From positions 13,335,520-13,399,519 of the forward strand of contig CM023536.1 in the NCBI GenBank assembly GCA_013350335.1: a DNA stretch of 64,000 nt, given 5' to 3'. The translations under genes were made by a program, and so were the position numbers. Of this stretch, positions 11,230-22,517 are shown piece after piece. This DNA is from Chimonanthus salicifolius (lineage: Eukaryota; Streptophyta; Magnoliopsida; Laurales; Calycanthaceae). Position 1 is the first letter of the stretch, and the number at the start of each line of letters is the position of its first letter. The notes under the pieces are model-generated. The model saw only the letters and a list, made by a program, of their open reading frames with translations. It was not told where the DNA came from and did no database searches.

Positions 11230-14121
11230 TTAGCTGAAATTCACGACAGAAGTATTACTTTTACATACAATATGGGTCCACAATCTGGAGTTTTATCTGA
11301 GGAGGATATTTTAATTCGCAACAATTTGCAGGATCAATTCCGTGCAAAGAGTTTACAGGAAGAGATTAAGTGGAGGCAAAGATCTAGGGATAAGTGGATT
11401 AAGGAAAGGAACAAAAACACAAAGTTCATTCACGCCATGGCCTCGGCTCATAAAAGGGAAAATAGAATTAGATCACTTACTATTGATGATGTGGCAGTGA
11501 CAGATAAGGAGGACATTATTGCAGCCATCTTGAACCACTTCATGTGGTTGAATACTGCCAACCCTTTTGACAGGTTGCGATTTCCGGCCATTCAAGTTGA
11601 TTTCATCTGTGGAAGCTTCCTCCATTGAGCAACCTTTTACTGAGGATGAGATCCGGAATGCAATTTGGGATCTTAGTGACGACACTGTCCCTGGACAAGA
11701 TGGTCGCCTACTTTAAGATTTTCTGGGACATTGTAAAGCGTGATATCATTGACTTCATAGAGGAATTTCATAATAGAGGTCAGATCCGTAAGGAATTAGG
11801 GGCATCTTTTCTTGTTTTGGTTCCTAAGAAAGATGGTGCCTTTGCTCTTTCCGACTTCAGACCCATCAGTCTCCGTTGGAGCCCCTACAAGATTTTGTCC
11901 AAGGTTCTTGCGAATTGTCTCAAGCACTTCCTTCCCAAGCTCATTTCTCCTTCCCAATCTGCTATTGTTGAGGGCCGTCAAATTATTATTATTTTTTTCG
12001 AATGGTTAATATATTAAAAAAAAAAAAAGGCACCAAAGGTGCAAATACAAAGAAAGAAAGACAAAAACAAGGAAAACAACGAATACAACCCCGAAACAAA
12101 CACGGGACAAACAAGCACCAGGAGAAACAATTAAGAGGATAGAGCTAAACTAAGTCAACACATCATAGAGGGCTGTCAAATTATGGATGCGATCATTACT
12201 GCCCACGAATGTATTGACTCCCATCATAAGGATCGCCGGAAAGGCATCATTTGCAAATTGGATTTGGAAAAAGCTTATGATATGGTGGGTTGGCACTTTC
12301 TTCATTTTGTTCTTACCAGCATGGGTTTTAGTCAGAAATGGTGCTTTTGGATTCACGAGTGCATTTCTTCAGCTTATTTTTCCATTCTTATTAATGGTTC
12401 TCCTAAAGGTTTTTTCAGAAGCTCCAGGGGTATTCGGCAAGGTGACCCCTTTCCCCGGCTCTTTTCATCATGATGGTCGAGTCCTTGAGCCTTCTCCTAA
12501 CCAAAGCTGCTGACTTCTCACTTATCCATGGTTTCAGAATTGGTGATTCTCCGATGCAGGTCAATCACTTACATTATGTAGATGACACCATAATCTTTTG
12601 TGATGCTACTGATGAAGCATTTTGAATCTTCGCTCCATCCTCAGATGGTTTGAGTTGTCGTCCGCTCTTCGTATCAACTATCTTAAGAGTGAGATTTATG
12701 GAATCACTCTGGATGACAATGAGCTTGGATTTTTTTCTGAGATTTTGGGTTGTGCTTCTTCTTCTCTCCCTTCATCTTATCTGGGGCTTCCTCTTTGTCT
12801 TGGGACCCCCTGGTATACCCAATGGGAACCCCTCATTCACAAATTCAGCAAGCATCTGGCTTCTTGGAAAGGAAAGTATTTGTCTTTTGTTGGTAGGATC
12901 ACTCTTCTTAAGGTGATCCTCTCTACAATTCCTATTTACTACCTGTTTGCATTTAGATGCCCAAGCAAAGTCATTCAGTCTATGGAAAAAATCATGAGAA
13001 ATTTCCTTTGAGGAGACCAAGATGATAAGAAAAAATATCACCTACTGAATTGGCAGAAGTGTTTCTTCCCATTAGTGTTGGTGGTCTCGGTGTGCGTCCC
13101 ATAAAGGAGGCTAATGTTGCTCTTCTTTCCAAATGGCTTTGGCAATTAGGTTCTGAGGGTGATTTTCTTTGGAAGAAGTTATTGATTCAGAAATATAGAG
13201 TGGGAGACCTTGGTTGGGACGTCAATCCTGTTGCGTGTGTTGACAAATTTAAAGAAGGGATAAGATTTAAGGTGGAGCGGGGTAACAGAGTTAAGTTTTG
13301 GACTGACTCATGGTGTGGTAATGATTCTTTGGCATCTCGCTTCCGTCTCTTTACCGGCTTTCTCAGACTCCGACTGGAGTCATTTCTAACTTCCACTCCA
13401 TTTGTAGTGATCAGGTTGTTTGAGATATTTCCATTAGGCGTAACCTCTCTGACACCGAGATCAATGACTTCTCAGCTCTTCTTCATATCATTTCTGCTTA
13501 TCGGATTCGTTCATCCAACGAAGATTGCCTTGTTTGGTGACCAAACCCGAATGGTTGCTTTTCTGTCAGGTTATTCGTCAAGTGGACCAATCGGTGTCTA
13601 CTTCTGTCATCGTCAACCCTGACATTTGGACTTCCAAAGCTCCTCCCCGTGCAATTTGTTTCCTATGGACTACGGGTATGAGGAAAATTCTGACCCAAGA
13701 CAACTTGCGCAATAGTGAAAGAATCATCGTCAATGCTTGCCCCTTGTGTCTCCAAGCTTTGAAAGAATCGAATCACCTCCTCATCCATTGCCCCTTCTCC
13801 TACGCGGTGTGGAGTGCTGTATTACAAAAGTTTGGTGTTGACTAGGTACTGCCTTCTATGGTAGTCGAGTTATCCTATGCTTGGGACATTGCCTCGGTCT
13901 CCCCAAAATACTCCTCATTGTAGCGCTTGACTTTTTTTGCCACTATATGGAGTCTTTGGTGGGAACGCAATAATAGAATTTTTAAGGACCGTACTGAATC
14001 ATATGAAGCTGTGTCTACAAGAGTTTTTGCCAAGAGTGCCTCGTGGACTTCTTCTTTAGCGGATTTCAAGAATATTTCTACTAATGATATCATGCAAGCT
14101 TGGAAAGATTGTATTGATTAA
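11230..14121 (+). pseudogene. LINE ORF2 remnant: reverse transcriptase and zf-RVT
   Basis: Successive frames give the pre-RT linker (11230-11560), RT fingers with DFRPISL and VEGRQI motifs (11840-11985), LDLEKAYD carrying a catalytic Asp (about 12260), GIRQGDP (about 12430) and the YVDD active site (about 12575). The RT tail follows (12622-13010), then the connection domain beginning about 13025 with GGLGVRP and KFWTDSW, and the zf-RVT region with its Cys/His set (13620-13845). At least four frameshifts or stops and one 182-bp insertion break it, so it is dead. Alternative calls are unlikely, given the [12 protein letters not shown] and zf-RVT order typical of plant L1 elements. Confidence 0.9.
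11986..12167 (-). mobile_element. Antisense LINE 3' tail inserted in the LINE
   Basis: Flanked by a 16-bp near-perfect target duplication GAGGGCCGTCAAATTA (11970-11985; one change at 12168-12183). Read on the minus strand it ends GTATTTGCACCTTTGGTGC, then TTAATATATTAACCATTC and an A-rich tail. That matches the 3' end of the host LINE at about 14220-14275. It is therefore a severely 5'-truncated copy of the same family inserted head-to-head. Removing it restores the host reading across VEGRQIMDAI. Confidence 0.88.
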
Positions 14122-14290
14122 GCATAGATCCTTTTTTGTTCTCTTTCATTATATTTGTCCTTCGTTGTTGTTGTTGGGCAGCAGGTTCGGTTGTTTCTTT
14201 TTATTTGCTCTTTTCTTTTTGTATTTGCACCTCTGGTGCACTCTTTCATTAATATATTAACCATTCAAAAAAAAATTACCTAAATAATAC

Positions 14291-15193
14291 TTTCTTGAAA
14301 AATACAAGCATCCTCAAACATAGACAAGGTCTTGATGCGAGCTCGGCTTGAATCACAGATTTTAGAACTATGACTTACAAAAAGGAAAAGACTTCATAAA
14401 TCCTCCATATATGATATTTGGTACATCGATGGCTGAACAAGAAATTGAGGTTTTGAGAAATGGTGCATACACATCTCTACGAAGGCAACATATAAGACTG
14501 CAACCTCTGATGGCTACTTAGGTAACCTTTTTCCCCTTCTCCCTCCTCCCTCCTGTTGCTTAGTCATTTTCCAAGCTTATGAGGGAAATGAGTCTTATGA
14601 AGGCAGTAAGTGGTTGGCTACTCTGTATCTCCAGGGACTAAAATCAGAGAATTTCAATCTAAGCATTTGGCAGGCAGTAGGCTATAAGAAAATATATAGA
14701 AAAATAAGAGGCTATGGGGGATGCATGTATAAGTAAATCTCCATCTCCTAAGTGTGAATATTCAATACAAACCCCCCAAAATATTCACAGACGTTTTCCA
14801 CTCCCGTAACAACCAATCTCTCCACACTCCAATGACAACCAGACAGCAAGATTTAATTTGAGTAGATTTTCTCATGATCTCCTAAATTCAGAATCTCCAA
14901 TATACTAGAATCTAATGGAAAGCATCTTCGAGGAATATATTTATCAAAACGGGTCATTTTAAAAAAAAAAAAATAGTTTCAAGAAAATCACTTTTGAACG
15001 TAAAAAAAAAAAACGAATATTGGACGAAAAGTGACATATTCTGGGTTTCTCATTTCCCAGAAGAGTTTCCTTGGCAGCCTCAAAGGAGTCAAAACTGGAA
15101 CCTCCGCAATCACAATTAAAATGGCAAGGAGTTCGAATTCATCGAGAAACTCAAATCCCAGAAATAAAAATTAGTTGAGAGAGGGAGAGGTAC
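14291..15193. other. Intron sequence next to NOSIP exon 1
   Basis: Non-coding on both strands as far as I can see; poly(A) runs occur near 14960 and 15003. It ends in the GTACC donor. Confidence 0.5.
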
Positions 15194-15432
15194 CTTTGGA
15201 TGTCCTTCTTTTGGGCGAGCAAACACTCGAGAATGCATTCCTTGCAGAAAACATGGCCTTTCTGGCAGCAAAGAGGATCGATGAATGGCTTGAGGCAGAG
15301 GCAACAAGCATCGAAGGGCTTGATGGAATCCTTGCCGAGCCTCTCCCTCTGCGTCCCGTATCCCAGCTTCTTCTTCTCATCGTACGTGAAGAAAGCGAGA
15401 TCATTATTGTTCTTCGAGTGCCGCTGCGGCAT
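15194..15432 (-). CDS. NOSIP homologue (CSU1-like U-box/RING protein), exon 1
   Basis: Encodes residues 1-79 and two bases of codon 80. ATG at 15432 begins MPQRHSKNNNDLAFFTYDEK, the typical plant NOSIP start. An in-frame extension further upstream would read through telomere-like repeats (VRVRVR) and is rejected. Residues 40-67 form the first U-box/RING-like fold, with Cys43, Cys46, His60, Cys63 and Cys66 visible. The family acts as a nuclear ubiquitin ligase; Arabidopsis CSU1 dampens COP1/SPA signalling. The exon ends AAAG|GTACC and joins exon 2 in phase. No upstream neighbour shares an operon-like arrangement; the gene stands alone. Confidence 0.95.
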
Positions 15433-15453
15433 CTTCTTCTTCTCCTTCGCACG

Positions 15454-15477
15454 AACCCTAACCCTAACCCTAACCCC
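15454..15477. promoter_or_regulatory. Telomere-type repeat / telo-box in the NOSIP 5' leader
   Basis: Three to four CCCTAA units (plus strand) lie 22-45 bases upstream of the start codon. Short telo-boxes (AAACCCTAA) are known in 5' regions of plant growth-related and translation genes, where they bind telobox proteins. Here the G-rich TTAGGG strand is the sense strand and would be in the mRNA leader if transcription starts upstream. Confidence 0.7.
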
Positions 15478-15550
15478 AAATCTAGCTTGGTTTAGGATCA
15501 CAGGAATCTGTTCCTATGTCGTTCGTGCACTTACCGTCCCGTGCAAACAG

Positions 15551-15720
15551 TCGGCTGATACAATTTTTTAAAATTTTATAAATAAAAGTTTCCACCGTCG
15601 ATTGAATCTTGCTAAGGTAGGTTTACAGTATCACTGCAAAGAGCCGGCTGATACAAATTTTTAAAATTTTATAAATAAAAGTTTCCACTTCTTTAGGATT
15701 GAATCTTGCTAACGTAGGTT
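15551..15720. repeat. 93-bp tandem duplication upstream of NOSIP
   Basis: CGGCTGATACAA followed by AAATTTTATAAATAAAAGTT and ATTGAATCTTGCTAA..GTAGGTTTA occurs twice, period about 93 bp, in the presumed promoter. Both copies carry a TATAAATA-like string, but the minus-strand promoter cannot be fixed from it. Confidence 0.75.
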
Positions 15721-16014
15721 TAGAAGTAAGATAAAAGATTATTTCATATCTATTTTTTTTTTTTAAATTTGACTATTTGAAGTTATTTTTATCTTTTTTT
15801 TTTTTTACTTTAAGATAATATAAAGTTTTAAGTTTTTTGTGAAAATAATTCAATGAAATAATATTAAGTGTTTATGGAATTGAATGCAGATGTCTTAACG
15901 TGAATGATATATTTTATAGGATATTTGTGTGATTTTTCTTTTTTTTTTTTAACTTAATGAAAGTAGAGTTTTCTAAGATATTTCTTGTTTTAGAGTTTTT
16001 TTTATTTTTTGTAA

Positions 16015-16150
16015 GATAAGACTAATCTCACGAGCATGTGCAAACCTCTCAATTCATACACATCTATGAGGAGTGGCCCAAAGAGGTTTGAGCGCGAATA
16101 GAATTCAAGGTCTTCCTTTATAATGGGAGCTTCTACACTCTCAAGCCAAC
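16015..16150 (-). mobile_element. SINE-like fragment, reverse orientation
   Basis: Reading the minus strand gives GAATTCTATTCGCGCTCAAA and the recurrent ACACATCTAT/GTGCAAACCTCT tail words shared in variant form with blocks near 47700, 56540 and 59740. It is probably a tRNA-derived SINE; edges are unclear. Confidence 0.4.
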
Positions 16151-16904
16151 CCTCTAAAAGAAAAAATAAAATGAAATGAAATACAAATGTTTTGAAAATT
16201 AAATAAAAAACTTTTAATGCGATTGATATAGTTTTAAGTTGTTCGTGTGATTCTTCTAATATTCTGACATAAAATTTAGATTTATTTTATGAAAAATATT
16301 ATAAATTATATTAGAAGATACATGTCACTTTAGGATACTAGATAACATGAATTTTATATTAAGTTTTTCCTCACATTGGTTCTTCTATTTTCTAAAAGTT
16401 TTAGACATTTTCAATTTTTTATGACATACTCTATTCGTATCGAAATTTCGACTCTCAAGAGTTTAATACTCAATGAAAATTACCATTTTTTAACAAAAAT
16501 ATGTTGATATTAGATTTTCCATTTTTCTTTTTTTTTTTCATAATTTTCAGTATTTTTTTAAAAGAATAAAGGGAGGAGGGTAAAAGCGTACCGGCATTAA
16601 ATGCCAATCACTACGTATTGCTGATACGAGCGTATTGGCATATATGTATCAGACACAACATTTTTATAACCCTTATGTGTAAGTGCACCTTATATTATCA
16701 TTGATGATAAAAGTTATTAGGAGAATATTTTTCCACAAACATTTAGGGGTAATCAAAATTAAAATTTAAGAATAAAAACACTTTTAGCTAGTAAATTTAC
16801 AAGTAGCAATTCTCCCACGGGCATTTTGTGTAATCCAGCACGGATTTTACTGTATTGCTCATTTGGCTTTTCGAACTAGCTTGTTGAACCCTTTGAATTG
16901 GCTG

Positions 16905-17075
16905 GCTGGATCACTGACCCTTTCACTGCGGCATAAATCGGCTCAGTGACCGGATCACTGACCGATTTATTGAAATTTATGTAAGTGAGTGTTTTTTTCA
17001 TATAGAATAATAAATCAGATCACTGAAATTGGATTACTGACCGAATCACTGATCGAATCATTGAATTTTTTTTTA
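16905..17075. repeat. Array of GATCACTGACCG-like words
   Basis: About six variants of (G)ATCACTGACC(G/C) occur within 170 bp, in a design like the other short-word arrays in this window. No terminal repeats or target duplication could be fixed. Confidence 0.5.
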
Positions 17076-18436
17076 AATGCTTTCATACGATAGTGGAAGA
17101 GTAAAATGAACAATATCCTAAATCCCGTATCTCGTTACACAAAATATCTTTAGGAGAATCGCTACCCTAAGTATACATTCTTCAATATTAACAATAAGAT
17201 AGGTATTGATTTCAGTGTATTTTAATGGAATAGTTGACTATCACTTTGATCTCAATTGTTTTACTTTGAAATTCTCTGCAGTTATATATTTGATATAATG
17301 GGTCTTAATGGCCCATAGCATGCTTGATGTCTAAGATATATATTGTATTACATTAGCATAGTTCTCCCTAGACTAATATTGAGCATTGAATCTAGATTAG
17401 AATGGAGATGATTATGAGAAAGTCTCTTTGGTAAAAAAATTGGTTCCCAAAATGTTAGTTCAAATTTGCTTTGATTCTTGTATTTTGTGCCCTTCTCATT
17501 CTCTTTTGGAAATGAAACATTATTTTCATTCAGAATGAGAAATTATCATTTTATCATGAATGGGCTACCAAGCAAACCTTGTAAATGTATACTCTTTTTT
17601 ATAGCATTTGTGTCCTTGTTTAAAAACTTCAAAATATTCGACTCATTAGCCTACGCCGCTCAATTTGTTCGACAGGATATCAAGTCAAGTGAATCAATAA
17701 AGAATCTTGTCTAAGTTACTGAACTTAGTTAGATTTCGAGTCCGGTTTTTGATATGGGCTTTTAAGTTTTGATTTGTGTTTATTAGTTTCTTGGGACTTT
17801 TTGGACCAAAACTTAATCTAGGAATTATGAAACTTGTAGATTGAAATCTTAGAGTTTGACTATTACTATCAGAATACATCAAATTTTAGTAGATTTTAAA
17901 TCCCATTATTTGAAAAGAAAATGTTAAAGGTTTGGTTCGGGTGTCAAGGGTACTGTGTAGATCTAGGATATATATATTTCATTTATACAGGGAAGTCCCT
18001 GAGGTGTACAGAAGAATCTAGGTACTTTGCTACTCCCTTGTGTTTATCCTCTGTGTTTTGTTTTATTTGTCACTTTCTCACCCTTTTTGCATTATCACCT
18101 CAAAGTGAAAAATAAGAGCCCAATTCTAGATTTTAATATATTGATTTTTCATATAATAAAAGATAAACATTCACCCATTCTGTAGCATAGGTTCATTAAG
18201 TTATAAATCATAAACAACAGTGGTCAGTTTCATGTTTTTGAAATATAAGGATATGAGATTGAGCATTTGGGGCATTTAATAGTTCAAACAGATAAAAAAA
18301 GTTACTTTCCTTTTTATAATGCATTCTCGCGGATTAGATAAAAATATTTATTCAATAGTTTGATATTGATTTTAAAAATAAAAGAGTAGAACTATTTGAT
18401 GAACCTCACTTTTGAAAATTGTAATATATTTTACTC

Positions 18437-18680
18437 AGGCGTCCAAAAAACAGTGGACCCGAGATTTTGGGTCCACCATTTTTCGGCCGATATCTCGTTG
18501 ATATCAGGCTATATTTTTCTTTCTTTCTTTTTTTACAAATCTCGACTGTGTCTGTCAATGTCGGCGAGATCTCAATCATATTGGATGAGATCTCGCCCGT
18601 ATGACTAATACATCTCATATCAGCCGAAATATCTCGAGTGTAAAAATCTGAGATATATCGACCGAATTAAAAAAAATCTC
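18437..18680. mobile_element. Decayed hAT-like element with ATCGGCCGAT words (copy A)
   Basis: CAGGCGTCCAAAA could be an end, followed by TTTCGGCCGATATCTCG and a run of GAGATCTCG and ATCAGCCGA words. The counterpart in copy B is 23781-24010, so it predates the duplication. The right end is too worn to define a target duplication. Confidence 0.5.
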
Positions 18681-20429
18681 ACTCAAATTATAGTATCTCC
18701 ATAAATGGATGTCTTTGTGAGATTTTATGAATTGGACAAATTTTAAATCCCATACAAAATTTTCTGACTATTGCATAACCCTAAAAGTGCCTAATCATAG
18801 ATTAATGGGGCCCTGAACTGTTTATGTCTTGGTCACTTCAAATTATTAATGTACGATTACCCCATCATAGATTAGAGCAAAAACAAAGTTTAAGAAATAA
18901 AATTAATTTAAAATTATGAACTTATCAATGTGGATTCTTGTGGCTCTACATTTAAACATATTTTGTAATGAACCTATCATCAAGAAAAGTTAGTCCCACT
19001 AACGACTGGACTGTGCACGTATGTGTTGGTTTATCTTTCAATTTCAAAATTCTAGTCTAGGATTAGGTTTAGAATGTTTGGAATATACTCTAAATTTTGC
19101 AAAGTTTCAATTCGTCATGAGTATTTCATGGTCCAAAATATGGCCAAGGACTTTCCATCACAAAATGGTGAAGTCCCAGATTTATCCTGCCTTGATAGTT
19201 TAGTTATTCGTTGATACAAGTTCTCAATGTAAGATCTATCACAGAAAGATTTTGATTTAGATATAACTAATAAGATAAAATAGGGTGAGTAAAATTTAGT
19301 ATTTCTTCATCTAAAAAGATAATTTTATAAAATAATTATTAAATCTACAATATTTTATAGAGCATAGTATTGGAAAAATAAATGAACAAAGTTAGAACTA
19401 TTACACATATATTACGTTCGATGAGTAGATTAATCCTAATGTATAGACTTAAAAATGAATACATTAGAGACAGTTAAAAATAGCTTTAGTAGACAATAAA
19501 CTGAGAGAAACTTATTTTGAGGTGATTTGATCAGATGCACAAGAAGGAAAGGTCGACCAGTTATAACATAAGGAAAAGAATAAAGAAATACATGTTAGAT
19601 TTTAGAGTCACTAATTTTATAGTGTATGATAAGATCAAATGAAAAAATAGAATTCATAAAGTGGATCTAAGATAGATCCGATTCTATATATGATAATGAA
19701 GATGATGATAAAGATAACTTAACATCTAAATAAAAAATCTTGCAAGATTTTTGTCTTTTGCAAGTGCCAATCAACAGAGCTCATTAACGACTGATGGAGC
19801 CGCTGACAATTTGTAGATGGGAGTAGATGGTTGAGATTTTCTTTTCCAAAATTGGCAGAACTGCAATGGAGAAGTGTAGAAAATATAAGAAAATGGAGAA
19901 AATCTAGGAAATGAGTGATAGGGATTTCACTCTAGTGAAAATCAAGCTAGGGTTGTTCGTTACCCCAAACGGGTTTGAATTAGATATACTAGTTTGTCAG
20001 GTCAGGCTAGGAATAAATTCTTGAGCCCGTTTATATAAATAATTGGGCCTGGGCTTTTTAAGAAGCTTGTAAAAGCCCATTGGGCTTTTTGGCCCATTTA
20101 ACCATTAAATGTTTGAATTTGTACACCTAGACCATTTTGCCATTTTAAAATTATTTTAAAAATAATTGCAAAACTAACCATCAGATGAAAGTAGACATAA
20201 TAAGTTTTGAGTTCAAAATTCAATTTCTAACCATTTGATTTTATTGGTCATAATTGTCAAACTTTCTTAAAATATTAAGACAATGATGTCTAGTGGATTT
20301 GACTAATAAGATGAAGTGGCTAAAAATTGAGTTTTAATTTAAAATTGGTCCAATTGTAACTCATTATATCTATTTTCAATCTGAACTACTAGATCTTTCA
20401 TGGCCTTAAAAGGGGCAGCCTTAGGCTTA

Positions 20430-20916
20430 GGTTGCGTTTGGATCATGGGTTTACGTATCGGCCAAAGGAAAAAGAAATTGGTCGATTTCTTTCTTTTTTT
20501 AAAAAAAAAAACACAAATATCGGTTGTGGGTCTGGGTCGATACCTTGACCGATATTTATATTTTTCATTTTTTTTAAAAAAAAACTTTCTTAGATTTTTT
20601 TTAAAGTTTTTTTTTTCAAAAAAAGGGCCACTGAGATTTAAAAAAAAAAAAAATTGAAGAAAGAAAAATCTCGGTTGAAATTTCGGTTCAACTGATTTTT
20701 GTACCCTTGGTTTGGATGAGTGGTAAATTTTGCAGGGGTTGCCCCTGACCGGGGGTTATCTTGGAAATTATGAATACCCCTCATCAAGAAAGGATTTTCA
20801 AAGTGAGAGGGGAGAGATAAAAACTTGATTTTTTACCCTTTCCCGTCCATTACCAAATAAGGGTAATGTGAGGTTACCTCCGTTACCTCCCCAATACCCC
20901 CCATACAAACACAGCC
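20430..20916. mobile_element. Tourist-like (PIF/Harbinger) MITE, copy A
   Basis: Terminal inverted repeats GGTTGCGTTTGGAT and (reverse complement of the right end) GGCTGTGTTTGTAT are flanked by TTA on both sides (20427-20429 and 20917-20919), typical of PIF/Harbinger. It is interrupted by a hAT element at 20444. The same composite occurs at 31378-31923. Confidence 0.8.
20444..20709. mobile_element. hAT MITE of the ATCGGCC family, copy A
   Basis: Inserted in the Tourist-like MITE with a perfect 8-bp target duplication GTTTGGAT (20436-20443 and 20710-20717). Ends CATGGGT and ACCCTTG; internal CGTATCGGCC, ACCGATATTT and CTCGGTTGAAATTTCGG words. No coding capacity. Confidence 0.82.
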
Positions 20917-21200
20917 TTAGTTTTTTTTTTCCAAACGGGCGGGCTTAAGTTTTAATCTTGCAAAGTCCGAGGGGCTTCAGACAGACTCAGGCTATGCAAA
21001 ATGGACTTCTGTATATGCAAAATGGATTTCAGAAGTTACAATAAAAAAAAATAATTCATTTTCAATATCCTATATTTATTAGCATTACCAAAAGAATCTC
21101 TAAATATTTTATTAGCCTAGATCCTGTCATGGAAGCAATCCTTGTCCTCGAGGTTATGAAAACCTTCTCAAGCAATGACTTTCTAAATTAAATTCCTCCG

Positions 21201-21666
21201 TGTTGGGACTGTGGCACAAGTCCACTCAGAGAAGATGTATTCTCTGCAATAAGATATGAATAATAGTTTTTATTCCGAGGGACTCTTATTGAGAAGTGTT
21301 TTACTTGGCAACTTCTAAGTGATGGAATCCTAATCAAATTAGGACTATAGACACGGTAGTTTTTTCACCTTATATACGGTGGGTATTCTCTATAGAGAAA
21401 TCTCAGTTTGGCCAAGTGCCTTCCGAGGCCACAAGAGGTCTCTTACAGTAGAGGTGTAGTGAAGGAGATAAAGAGAGAGAAGATACCAAAAGAGATCTTA
21501 CGATCCAATTATTGTATCTATGTATTTTTCTATGTGAATAAGATTTACACTTTTTCGTGGACGTAGGCGAAGGTTGGGCCGAACTACGTATATCTTGTGT
21601 GATGTTTTTTTTTGTATAATTGAATCTGTATTTTGTGTATGTGGGTGTTGGGTCTATTTCCTAACA
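21201..21666 (+). mobile_element. Solo Copia-type LTR
   Basis: TGTTGGGACTG to TTCCTAACA with target duplication CTCCG/CTCCA (21196-21200 and 21667-21671). Copies B and C lack it at the matching site (CCTCCAATC), so it landed after the duplication. A TATATACGG motif and an AATAAGA motif fit LTR promoter and poly(A) signals. Confidence 0.85.
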
Positions 21667-21885
21667 CTCCAATCTATTGAAATTCCATAAAATATTAAAT
21701 ACACAAAACTTAATCTAGGAATTATGAAACTTGTAGATTGAAATCTTAGAGTTTGACTACTACTATCAGAATACATCAAATTTTAGTAGATTTTAAATCC
21801 CATTATTTGAAAAGAAGATGTTAAAGGTTTGGTTCGGGTGTCAAGGGTGCTGTGTAGATCTAGGATATATATATATTTCATTTAT

Positions 21886-22200
21886 GGGTGCCCATATAGA
21901 CAGCATGGAAATCTGCTAGCAGACATCGAATTCTGAAATTTAACTAGAACTTACCATTCTGCCCTTTCCGCGCGAAATCGTGTGATCGATTCCGCAGCGC
22001 ATTTTGCTTCGATCGATCGATCGTGCGATTGATTCACGATTCACGTGAATATGAGCAAAACAGTTTCCTGAAGAAATCTATCCATCGATCGTGCAATTTA
22101 TTCAATATGAGCGAAACAATTTCCTGAAGAAATCGATCGATCAACCGATCGATTGATTGCTTAAAAATTGTGCTACAGTAACTACATTATTTAAATAAAA
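21886..22200. mobile_element. Mutator-like element end with GATCG palindromes
   Basis: GGGTGCCCATATAGACAGC resembles the ends of the elements at 36702 and 39777 (CATATAGACAC). Behind it is an array of ATCGTGCGAT, GATCGATCGATCG and ATCGTGTGATCGAT words, like that at 39900-40080. The opposite end was not found, so this is a truncated element. Confidence 0.6.
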
Positions 22201-22212
22201 AAAAATTTCTTT

Positions 22213-22517
22213 AAAACTTTAAAGTTATTTTTTAATCACTGTGTATTTTCAAAATTTCTCAAATTGAATATCCGGACTAATTACGATAACCTGATAAAAA
22301 TACTTTAACACTTCAAGGTCTTTTGACACTCCCAAATGATTACAATAGAGTGTTTCACAAATAAGGATATCCCTAGGCTGTGCCGAAAATACATTTGGGA
22401 GTGTCAAAAGACCTTAAAGTGTTAAAGTATTTTTATCATATTATCGTAATTAGTCCAAATATTCAATTTGAGAAATTTTGAAAATACACGGTGCTTAAAA
22501 AATAACGTTAAAGTTTT
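22213..22517. repeat. Long foldback: 126-bp arms, 53-bp loop
   Basis: Left arm 22213-22338 and right arm 22392-22517 are reverse complements with roughly ten mismatches by eye. Key paired strings: CTTTTGACACTCCCAAATG and CATTTGGGAGTGTCAAAAG at the loop side. It is probably a foldback MITE, and a transcript would form a long hairpin able to feed small-RNA production. Confidence 0.88.

Larger units (their letters stand above)
11103..14275 (+). mobile_element. 5'-truncated L1-type LINE
   Basis: Encodes decayed ORF2 pieces in L1 order and ends in a 3' UTR with poly(A) at 14267-14275. The endonuclease and ORF1 are absent, as expected from 5' truncation. A possible degenerate target duplication is TTACCTATTATAATA (11088-11102) against TTACCTAAATAATA after the poly(A). 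It lies antisense to the NOSIP gene within its intron. Confidence 0.85.
2530..15193 (-). other. 12.66-kb phase-2 intron of the NOSIP homologue
   Basis: Donor GTACC starts at 15193 and acceptor ...GGCAG ends at 2530, minus strand. The intron is about 14 times longer than the 918-nt coding sequence and consists largely of transposons: a solo LTR split by a gag-only LTR element, and a LINE split by another LINE tail. Both exons are intact, so the gene is probably still spliced across it. Confidence 0.9.
15721..17805. other. Intergenic AT-rich sequence
   Basis: No gene seen. It contains a reverse-oriented SINE-like block near 16015-16150 and a short-word array at 16905-17075, plus a GTATTGGC/TGATACG-rich patch near 16590-16670 that may be another decayed transposon end. 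Confidence 0.45.
17806..21704. repeat. Segmental duplication copy A
   Basis: Starts AAAACTTAATCTAGGAATTA and matches copy B from 21705 on, in the same order but with insertions in B. It is the least interrupted copy: apart from a Tourist/hAT nest shared with copy B and a private solo LTR, it shows the pre-insertion sequence for the big hAT of copy B. Confidence 0.85.

Noticed and set aside
15454..15477. Chromosome end or large interstitial telomere
   Set aside because: Only three to four units in a gene leader; this is a telo-box-like motif.
15433..15501. Upstream in-frame extension of NOSIP (start at 15501)
   Set aside because: It would translate the telomere-type repeat as VRVRVR; the conserved family start MPQRH at 15432 is preferred.
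15175..15571. Plus-strand open frames of 106 and 123 codons over NOSIP exon 1
   Set aside because: They are antisense shadows of a clearly conserved exon; their translations have no family features.
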